This document shows positions 8,705 through 16,501 of a stretch of DNA of 25,194 nucleotides, piece by piece; position 1 is the stretch's first letter; each line of letters begins with the position of its first letter. Made by a program: the position numbers and the translations under genes. The DNA is from CADEFX01 sp050260355 (GTDB taxonomy: Bacteria > Pseudomonadota > Alphaproteobacteria > Rhizobiales > Hyphomicrobiaceae): positions 1 through 25,194 of the forward strand of contig JBLNBZ010000013.1 in assembly GCA_050260355.1 (NCBI GenBank), written 5' to 3'. The notes under the pieces were generated by a model. That model was given only the letters and a program-made list of their open reading frames with translations, was not told the DNA's origin and ran no database searches.

Positions 8705-11548
8705 TCATCCATTTCGCAGGGGCGTCGCCGGCGCCGCATGCGGGTCGTCGGCCTGGTTGCCTTCGCTTGCGCGCCGTTGCTCGGCGGCACGGCTGATGAG
8801 CGCGCGCAGGCCGTCCAGATCGCGCAGGTGCACGTCGTGCTGGGCATACGGGATCTCGATGCCCTCGGCGCGGAACGCCTTGAGGATGGCGATGCGCAGC
8901 TCCGACTGCACGTCGATCGACTTGGCAGGGTCGTCGATGGTGGCGCGGAGCGAGAAATCCAGTGAGCTCGGCCCGACGCCCTCGAACACCGCTTTCGGTG
9001 CGGGCGATGCCACGACTGCGGGATGGGCATCGGCACAGCGGCGCAGAATCTGGATGACCCGGTCCGGATCCGTGGCGTAGGCGACACCGATGTGCAGCAC
9101 GATGTCCTGCGGCACGGGCTGCGCCGGCTGCTGGGTGTGAGGGATATCGATGCCTGCCGCTCGCAGCGCCCTCAGGATCTCAATGCGCATCTGCGATTGG
9201 ACATCGACCGAGCGGTTGAGATCGCCGAGCAGGAAGCGCAAGGAGAACTCGAGCGAGTTCGCACCGAAGCCCTCGAACACGGCCTTGGGCTCTGGCGTCT
9301 TGAGGATCAGCGGATGGTCCTCGGCACATTTGAGCAGGACCTGCATCACCTTGTCCGGGTCAGCCGAGTAGTCGACGCCGATCTTGAGAACCACGCGGCC
9401 GAGCAGATTGCGATGCGTCCAGTTGAGAACGCGCCCCGTGATCAGCTCCGAGTTGGGAACGATCAGGCTGGCGCGGTCGAACGTCTCGATCTCGGTGGCG
9501 CGTACGCTGATGCGCCGCACGTTACCCTGCTCGTTGCCCACCACGATCCAGTCGCCGACCTTGATGGGACGCTCGATCAGGAGAATGAGGCCGGAAACGA
9601 AGTTGTTGACGATCGACTGCAGCCCGAAGCCGATGCCGACCGACAGGGCGCCGGCGACAATGGCGAAGTTGGTGATGTCGAGGCCCGCGTAGGAGACAGC
9701 GATCAGCGCGGCGAGGAAGATGCCGACGTAGCCGACAACGGTGTCGATCGAGTTGGCGATTCCGGGATCGATTTTCGGCTGCTGGAGCACCCGGTCGCGC
9801 AGCCAGCGCTGGAACAGGCGCGTGGCGAGCAGCAGAGCCGTGAAGAGGACGAGCCCGAGCAGGATGCGCGCGATCGAGATCCTGAACTGGCCGATCTCGA
9901 GGCCGAAGAAGAGCTGACGGAACCAGTCGCGGATTTCGGCGCCGGAGAAGCCCCACTGCAGCATCATGACCGGCAGGGCGCAAAGGCCCAGCACGAGCGC
10001 GAGGCAGATCTCGGTGAGCCGCGAAAGCTGATGGCGGCGCGGGTAATCGAGGCCGAAGCGCCGCTCGAGAAGCTGTCCGATGGGATGGTCGGGGCTCGCA
10101 GGCTCGCGCGTCAACGACCGGATCGCCAGGTAGAGCAGGCCGGTGATGAAGACTACCAGGCCGGACGTGACGATCTGCTGTGCGACGAACCTCGACAGTG
10201 CCATGTAGCCGGTCAAGGCCGCGGCGAGGATGGCGGCAGCGAGGATCCAAAGGGGAAGCTTCAGCCAGCGCGGCTCGTGACGGGGGCGAGCGATCTCGGG
10301 CGGAGTTGATGCGGGCTGGAATGGCGTCAGCAACAGCAGCGCGAGCAGGAACACGAATAGCAGGCTGGTGATCAGCGACTGCACGATGCTGAGGCCGAGC
10401 GGGATGAAGAAGGCTCGCGCCATCTCGGTCAGCGCCAGGTCGATCGCATACACGGCCGTCAGGGTCTGCAGGATGCGGCACACGCGGCGGGCGCTGCGGG
10501 TCGAGAGGTCGAACAGGCGCCAGGAGGGCTCACGCACCGCGAATACGGTGGCGAGCAGCGTGCCGACACTGACAAAGACCAGCAGACCCTTGGCCAACCC
10601 GGCGCCCAGGCCTTCCCACGGCTGGTAAAGGAGATCGAGCCCGTCGAGGCCCGCATAGATGACGAGGCCGGCGAGCAGAGCCGGCACGATGCGAACGGGA
10701 GCGACCCATGCGGCGGAAACCGCCCGTTCCACAAAGCCGGGCGCCGGATCGCGTGCCGGCCTTCTGGTCACGCGCTGCGCGACATAGCGCGCCAGGAGGT
10801 ACGTGATGAGGGCTCCGACAAGAAGCAGGCCCAGTGCCTGCTGCTGCTGCCGCGCCCAGCTCATCCAGTCCGTGGCGAGATAGGAAAGGCGCCGACCGAC
10901 GGGCGGTGCGTCGTTCGACACCCGGCGCCAGATGTCGGGCAGGAGCGGACTGGCCTGGCGCTCCAGCAGGTTGCGCGTGAACAAGGAGTAGCGCAGCTCG
11001 GTGATGCGCACGATGAGCTGGCGGGCGCGGACCCAGGTGAGCTCGGTCGCCTTGATGGCGCTTTCGATGGCTGCGGCCTCGGCATTGAGCCGCGCGCGCT
11101 CGGCTGCGATCTCCGCCGACTCGGGCGGCGCGTCCTTGGCGGGCGGCGGACCGAGCTTCTCGATCTGGTCCTTGATGGCACTGGCGCGTGGGCGCAGCTC
11201 CTCGGCCTTATCCTTGGACTCGGTGAGAATGCCTTCGACGTCGACGCGCAGCCGTCCGAGCTCCTCCTCCAATTCCTTGAGCTGCTGCACGGCCTTCTCG
11301 GCCTGCTCGATGCCCTTGGTCAGCCTCTCGACGGGGGCTGCGAGATCGGGCGGCAGCGGCGACTGCGACTGTGGCTGAGCCGCGGGCGCTGCGGCCTGCT
11401 GGGCCGCCGGGGCCGTCTGCTGGGCTCCCTGCTGGGCCTGCGCCTTCTGCTGCTGGGCCTGAGCGAGCCCTGGCCCAGTGCCAATGAGCAGGCTGAGCCC
11501 CAAGAGCAAGAGAAAGACCAGGGGATTGATGCGTTGCGGGTCGAGCAT
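8705..11548 (-). CDS. MscS-family mechanosensitive channel with DUF3772-like N-terminal domain
   Basis: A 947-residue inner-membrane channel of the large MscS class, which releases solutes on hypo-osmotic shock. Order of parts: a signal peptide (about 1-31, cleavage near AQA); a Gln/Ala/Pro-rich linker (about 32-62); a periplasmic coiled coil and DUF3772-like region (about 68-200); a long multi-helix membrane section; the MscS pore helix and beta domain (about 624-715); and C-terminal alpha/beta domains. The pore segment reads VAGALSVGIGFGLQSIVNNF, the family hallmark, followed by IERPIKVGDWIVV and IVPNSELI. The MscS C-terminal domain appears twice, at about 719-808 and 816-905. ATG at 11548 fits the signal peptide; no strong Shine-Dalgarno site is visible. 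It is a single gene, convergent with the DksA-family gene. The channel call is strong; gating and partner specificity are unknown. Confidence 0.92.
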   Translation of the reverse strand: MLDPQRINPLVFLLLLGLSLLIGTGPGLAQAQQQKAQAQQGAQQTAPAAQQAAAPAAQPQSQSPLPPDLAAPVERLTKGIEQAEKAVQQLKELEEELGRLRVDVEGILTESKDKAEELRPRASAIKDQIEKLGPPPAKDAPPESAEIAAERARLNAEAAAIESAIKATELTWVRARQLIVRITELRYSLFTRNLLERQASPLLPDIWRRVSNDAPPVGRRLSYLATDWMSWARQQQQALGLLLVGALITYLLARYVAQRVTRRPARDPAPGFVERAVSAAWVAPVRIVPALLAGLVIYAGLDGLDLLYQPWEGLGAGLAKGLLVFVSVGTLLATVFAVREPSWRLFDLSTRSARRVCRILQTLTAVYAIDLALTEMARAFFIPLGLSIVQSLITSLLFVFLLALLLLTPFQPASTPPEIARPRHEPRWLKLPLWILAAAILAAALTGYMALSRFVAQQIVTSGLVVFITGLLYLAIRSLTREPASPDHPIGQLLERRFGLDYPRRHQLSRLTEICLALVLGLCALPVMMLQWGFSGAEIRDWFRQLFFGLEIGQFRISIARILLGLVLFTALLLATRLFQRWLRDRVLQQPKIDPGIANSIDTVVGYVGIFLAALIAVSYAGLDITNFAIVAGALSVGIGFGLQSIVNNFVSGLILLIERPIKVGDWIVVGNEQGNVRRISVRATEIETFDRASLIVPNSELITGRVLNWTHRNLLGRVVLKIGVDYSADPDKVMQVLLKCAEDHPLILKTPEPKAVFEGFGANSLEFSLRFLLGDLNRSVDVQSQMRIEILRALRAAGIDIPHTQQPAQPVPQDIVLHIGVAYATDPDRVIQILRRCADAHPAVVASPAPKAVFEGVGPSSLDFSLRATIDDPAKSIDVQSELRIAILKAFRAEGIEIPYAQHDVHLRDLDGLRALISRAAEQRRASEGNQADDPHAAPATPLRNG
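8834..9394 (-). repeat. Tandem duplication of the MscS C-terminal domain (within the channel gene)
   Basis: Residues 719-808 (9125-9394) and 816-905 (8834-9103) align without gaps. By hand count 49 of 90 positions are identical, including GV-Y-DPD-V-Q-L, KAVFEG-G-SL-FSLR and DVQS--RI-IL-A-RA-GI-IP. A short Gln/Pro linker joins them. The divergence shows this is an old in-frame duplication and not a recent or assembly repeat. Confidence 0.85.
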
Positions 11549-11637
11549 CGTCTCGAATGCCTCACAGCGAGATCGCGGGTCGTTGCCCGACCTCCCTAAA
11601 CGTTGCCCAATGATCGATTTCGTGGCGGATGCCCGCG

Positions 11638-12012
11638 TTACTCGGCCGCACGCTCTCCCGCCGTCTGGCCAAGGCTGCGCGGGTGGCGACTGAAGATGGG
11701 GGCGGCGAGATCAGGCTCCGGAGAGGCCGTCATGGGTGTCCGTTGCGCATGAATCCCGGTTTCGATCACAACATCGACGGGGCCGCCGGTCATGATCAGA
11801 TGCTCGACGTCGTCGCGGCGGATCAGAAGGAGGCGCCGCCGGCCGTCGACCGAGGCCTGCTCGACCACGGCGAGCCGTCGCTCCGGTCGAGGTCCGAACA
11901 GGGCCGCCACAGGCGACACGCCGTTCATGTAGTTGCGCACCAGCCAATACCCGGCAACGGCAACGAACGCGAGCAGCGCAAGCAGGAACACATAGAAAAG
12001 GAAATCAGCCAT
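11638..12012 (-). CDS. FliO-like small membrane protein
   Basis: A 124-residue protein with one N-terminal membrane helix (about 3-27, FYVFLLALLAFVAVAGYWLV) and a short cytoplasmic domain. That domain has RLAVVEQASVDGRRRLLLIR followed by RDDVEHLIMTGGPVDVVIE. This is the beta-rich pattern of FliO/MopB-type domains, and similar short proteins in Hyphomicrobiales are commonly labelled FliO-like. True FliO assists assembly of the flagellar type III export gate. No flagellar gene is present here, so the function may differ. ATG at 12012 directly precedes the helix and is preferred; the frame is open to 12093, and an adjacent GTG at 12015 is possible. No clear Shine-Dalgarno site is seen. The gene is divergent from cckA across about 200 bp, and the shared region may regulate both. 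The tail after about residue 95 is variable and Pro/Ala/Arg-rich. Confidence 0.75.
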   Translation of the reverse strand: MADFLFYVFLLALLAFVAVAGYWLVRNYMNGVSPVAALFGPRPERRLAVVEQASVDGRRRLLLIRRDDVEHLIMTGGPVDVVIETGIHAQRTPMTASPEPDLAAPIFSRHPRSLGQTAGERAAE

Positions 12013-12211
12013 CACGTGCCACGGCCCTCGCCGTGCTCCCAGCCAACTTCGAGTCCTGCCCGCACCGACGCCGTGCGCGGACTTGGAGTGCACGGCGAGT
12101 CGGCGCAGCTATAGCGCGGATTTAGGGGCATTTTAACTCTAATGATTGATTTGTTGACGGCGGGGTTGAGGGCGGGTCGGCGTAACGGCACGTCCGCAAG
12201 GAGTGGATTTC

Positions 12212-14830
12212 GTGTCGAGTTCGCTGTTCCATCGGGCACTGCAAGCGGTCTTTCCCCAGAATCAGATAAGTTCTCGCGTCATGAGCAGGGCCGAGACGGA
12301 AAGCCCGGTGGCGGCTGATCGCGTGCTGTCCGGAGCCGGGCCATGGGCGCTTGCGGCACTGATCGCCCTGGTCACGGCAGGCGGGATCGGGATCGCAGCC
12401 ATGTCGAGCCGCTCCGCGGAGTGGCTTGTGCTCGCCATTCTCGCCACGCTGGCGATGTTCGGCACATTCTTTCTGTTCGGGCTTGCCGCGGGTCACATTC
12501 GCTTCGGCGGACCGACGGGCGGCGATGCGGTGCTGCGGGCTGCCGCCGATGAGCTCGACGAAGGCGTTCAGATCACGGCGCGGGACGGCACCGCCACGTA
12601 CGCCAACGCTCTGTTTCATGAGCTTCTCGGAAGCAATGCTGAGAGTCAGGCGCGCGGCCTCGAGGAGGCATTCGCCGGCGAGCCGGTTGCGGCGGAGTGT
12701 CTGTTCCGGTTGATGCGGGCGGCCGATCGCGGCGAGGCGCACGAGGAGGAATTTCGGCTGCGGGCCGCGGACACCCGCGCCAGGGCGGCGCGCTGGGTCC
12801 GGCTCAGTGTGCGCCCCTTCGCAGCACCTGGCGGGCCCAGCGAGACCGTACCCATGACGCTGTGGCGCGCCCGCGATATCACGGGCGAGCGGGCGCGCGA
12901 GGCCGAGATGGTCCGCGATCTCGAGATCGCGCTGGCCTACTATGAAAGCCTCCCGCTCGGCTTCCTCGCGGCCGACCCCGACGGCACCATCACCTATATG
13001 AATGCCGCGCTGCAGGACTGGCTCGGCATCGCAACGATGGCCGAGGGCGCCGGCACGCTGACCTTGGCGGATGTCTTCGCCGGCACGGAGGAAGCGCTGC
13101 TGCGCGCGCGCGCCATCCAGGCGAAGGGCACGGCGGTCATGCTCGAGCTTGGTCTCGTCGGCCGCGATGGGAGCAGAGTGCTGGCCACGGTCATCGCCCA
13201 GGCGAAGGAGTCGAGCTCAGGCCGGGTCGGGCTGAGCGTGCTGATCGTCAAGGCGGAATCGGAGTTTGGCGATCCGAGCGATAAGGCAGCCTCCGAGGTC
13301 AGCTTCGCGCGCTTTTTCCATTCGGCGCCGTTCGGGATCGCCACGCTCGGACGCGATGGCACGATCCTCAGCGCCAACGGTGCGTTCGCGCGCATGTTCT
13401 TCGACAGCGGCAAGGCCGACCTGCGCAGCATCGCCGACTTGGCGTCAGCCGGCGCGGCGGGGGATACGAACGGTGATACGAACCGAGCCATCGAAGCGGC
13501 GCTGGCGCAAATGGTGGCGGGACGTGCCACCATCGAGCCCATCGAGATCACCCTGGGGCCGGAGTCGCAATACACGCGGCGCATCTACATTAGTCCGGTC
13601 GTCAAGGCCGGCACCAAGGGCGAGGCGGGCGTGCTCTACGCCATCGACGCGACCGAGCAGAAGGCGCTCGAGCTCAAGTACGCGCAGAGCCAGAAGATGG
13701 AGGCCGTGGGCCAGCTGGCGGGCGGCATTGCGCACGACTTCAACAACGTGCTGACGGCCATCATCGGATTCTCCGACCTGCTGCTGCAGACGCATCGGCC
13801 GACCGACCCCGCCTACAAGGACATCATGAACATCAAGCAGAGCGCCGACCGCGCCGCGGGCCTGGTGCGTCAACTGCTGGCGTTCTCGCGGCGGCAGACG
13901 CTGAAGCCCGAGGTGCTCGAGCTCGGCGAGGTGCTGACCGACAATTCCGCCTGGCTCAACCGGCTGCTCGGCGAGAAGATCGAGCTGAAGATCCTGCCCG
14001 GCCGCGATCTGTGGCACGTCAAGGCCGACAAGACGCAGCTCGATCAGGTGATCATCAATCTGGCCGTCAACGCGCGCGACGCCATGCCGAACGGCGGCAG
14101 GCTGACCGTGAGGACGCGCAATATCACCGAGCGCGAGGCCCTGAAGCTGCGCGGCCACGGCATGCCGGTCGGCGAGTACGTGCTGATCGAGGTCGAGGAC
14201 ACCGGGCACGGCATGTCGCCCGAGGTGATGGCCAAGATCTTCGAGCCGTTCTTCTCGACCAAGGAGATCGGCAAGGGGACCGGCCTCGGCCTGTCGACGG
14301 TCTACGGCATCATCAAGCAGACCGGCGGCTACGTGTATCCCGAGAGCGAGCTCGGCAAGGGCACCGTGTTCCGCATCTACCTGCCGCGTCATGTCGTCGA
14401 GGCCGAGGACGAGATCCCGCAGCGGCGCGACAAGAAGCGCGAAAACACGCGCGACTTGACCGGGATGGGGCGCGTGCTTCTGGTGGAGGACGAGGACGCA
14501 GTGCGCAACTTCGCGGTGCGTGCGCTCAAGCGCCAGGGCTACGAGGTGCTGGAGGCGGGCACCGGCATCGAGGCTCTCGAGGTCGTCGAGCGCGAGCAGG
14601 GCCGCATCGACATCGTCGTGTCGGATGTCGTCATGCCGGAGATGGATGGGCCGACGATGCTCAAGGAGCTCAGGGCGCGCAATCCGGAGCTCAAGGTGAT
14701 CTTCGTCTCCGGCTATCCCGACGACGCGTTCAAGAAGAGCCTCGACCCGGCAGAGCAGTTCGCATTCCTGCCAAAGCCCTTCACGCTGCCGCAGCTTGCC
14801 GCCAAGGTGAAGGAGGAGCTGGCGCGGTAG
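12212..14830 (+). CDS. cckA: Hybrid sensor histidine kinase CckA
   Basis: CckA is the membrane hybrid kinase that drives the CckA-ChpT-CtrA/CpdR phosphorelay controlling the alphaproteobacterial cell cycle. This 872-residue protein has two membrane helices (about 44-64 and 70-94), PAS-like sensor regions (about 105-490), and a HisKA domain with GGIAHDFNNVL (His508). The ATPase domain shows N-box NLAVNARDAMP, DTGHGM, FEPFFSTK and GKGTGLGLSTV. The C-terminal receiver has VVSDVVMPEMDG, with phosphoacceptor Asp805, and a KPF lysine motif. The HDFNN-type H-box plus a receiver directly upstream of recA supports CckA over a generic hybrid kinase. The GTG at 12212 is chosen because AAGGAG (12198-12203) lies 8 bases upstream. 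A GTG at 12203 is too close to that box, and ATG 12281 lacks one. The gene is transcribed away from the FliO-like gene. Confidence 0.93.
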   Translation: MSSSLFHRALQAVFPQNQISSRVMSRAETESPVAADRVLSGAGPWALAALIALVTAGGIGIAAMSSRSAEWLVLAILATLAMFGTFFLFGLAAGHIRFGGPTGGDAVLRAAADELDEGVQITARDGTATYANALFHELLGSNAESQARGLEEAFAGEPVAAECLFRLMRAADRGEAHEEEFRLRAADTRARAARWVRLSVRPFAAPGGPSETVPMTLWRARDITGERAREAEMVRDLEIALAYYESLPLGFLAADPDGTITYMNAALQDWLGIATMAEGAGTLTLADVFAGTEEALLRARAIQAKGTAVMLELGLVGRDGSRVLATVIAQAKESSSGRVGLSVLIVKAESEFGDPSDKAASEVSFARFFHSAPFGIATLGRDGTILSANGAFARMFFDSGKADLRSIADLASAGAAGDTNGDTNRAIEAALAQMVAGRATIEPIEITLGPESQYTRRIYISPVVKAGTKGEAGVLYAIDATEQKALELKYAQSQKMEAVGQLAGGIAHDFNNVLTAIIGFSDLLLQTHRPTDPAYKDIMNIKQSADRAAGLVRQLLAFSRRQTLKPEVLELGEVLTDNSAWLNRLLGEKIELKILPGRDLWHVKADKTQLDQVIINLAVNARDAMPNGGRLTVRTRNITEREALKLRGHGMPVGEYVLIEVEDTGHGMSPEVMAKIFEPFFSTKEIGKGTGLGLSTVYGIIKQTGGYVYPESELGKGTVFRIYLPRHVVEAEDEIPQRRDKKRENTRDLTGMGRVLLVEDEDAVRNFAVRALKRQGYEVLEAGTGIEALEVVEREQGRIDIVVSDVVMPEMDGPTMLKELRARNPELKVIFVSGYPDDAFKKSLDPAEQFAFLPKPFTLPQLAAKVKEELAR

Positions 14831-14952
14831 TGCACGCCGCGGCGGTGGACGGGCGAGCGGGCGATTCCTATCGCCGGCGCGCGCCTCCGGGCGTTGCCAA
14901 GACTGCCATCGGCAATAGCCAATCGCCCTGCGTCGGCCATCCACGGGGCCAC

Positions 14953-14981
14953 TTGCGTCGTGAGAACAAAACAGGTACATT
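14953..14981 (+). promoter_or_regulatory. Candidate recA promoter
   Basis: TTGCGT (14953-14958) and TACATT (14976-14981) have a 17-base spacer. The -10 matches 4 of 6 and the -35 keeps the TTG core, as is usual for GC-rich alphaproteobacteria. The -10 overlaps the right half of the LexA-type box, and the start codon is 50 bases downstream. The arrangement would let a repressor bound to the box block transcription. Confidence 0.45.
14964..14978 (+). promoter_or_regulatory. LexA/SOS box upstream of recA
   Basis: GAACAAAACAGGTAC matches the alphaproteobacterial SOS operator GAAC-N7-GAAC at 7 of 8 fixed positions (second half GTAC instead of GAAC). It lies 52 bp before the recA start and overlaps the likely promoter spacer and -10. 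recA is the classic LexA target in this group, so damage-inducible control is likely. Confidence 0.65.
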
Positions 14982-15030
14982 GAGGGTTAATTGCGCGACT
15001 CTGCATCTCATGGAATAAGGGGAATCGATT

Positions 15031-16233
<1,203 letters not shown>

Positions 16234-16240
16234 CCTTCTC

Positions 16241-16337
16241 GTCCCCTTGCTCGGAAGTGCTCGCGGGATCTGGGCTCGCGGCCGCCAGTGGCGCGCCCGC
16301 GAGCCGTCGTGCTGCAGCCGGCGGGTCCCCTTGCTCG
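16241..16337. repeat. Hairpin flanked by 13-bp direct repeats after recA
   Basis: GTCCCCTTGCTCG occurs at 16241-16253 and again, identically, at 16325-16337. Between them a perfect 9-bp inverted repeat (GGCTCGCGG 16273-16281, CCGCGAGCC 16297-16305) encloses a smaller CGCC/GGCG stem (16283-16286, 16290-16293). There is no U tract. It lies just after the recA stop and could act as a 3' stability element or factor-dependent terminator; the role is unknown. The rest of the 268-bp recA-alaS gap shows nothing recognisable. Confidence 0.5.
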
Positions 16338-16501
16338 CAGATTGAGCTCCGCCGCGGGCGTTTCAGGCTCAACGCGCAGGCGCCGCGGCCGTGCCGGTTT
16401 GTGGACATTCCGCAGCAGTGCAGGCTAGAAGAGGCGGGCGCGCGGGACCGGCGGCGGGCTTGCGCGCTGAGGCAATGCACCAGCCCGAGAGATCGAGCAT
16501 C

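Noticed and set aside
12113..12145. Minus-strand promoter for the FliO-like gene (TTAAAA, 17 bases, TATAGC)
   Set aside because: Both boxes are weak matches and AT-rich by chance in the only AT-rich patch; not strong enough to list as a feature.
12122..12150. CtrA-type TTAA-N7-TTAA site before cckA
   Set aside because: Only one TTAA half (in TTTTAACTC) is present; the second half reads GATT.
14860..14875. GGCGAT/ATCGCC hairpin after cckA as a terminator
   Set aside because: The stem is only 6 bp and no U tract follows.
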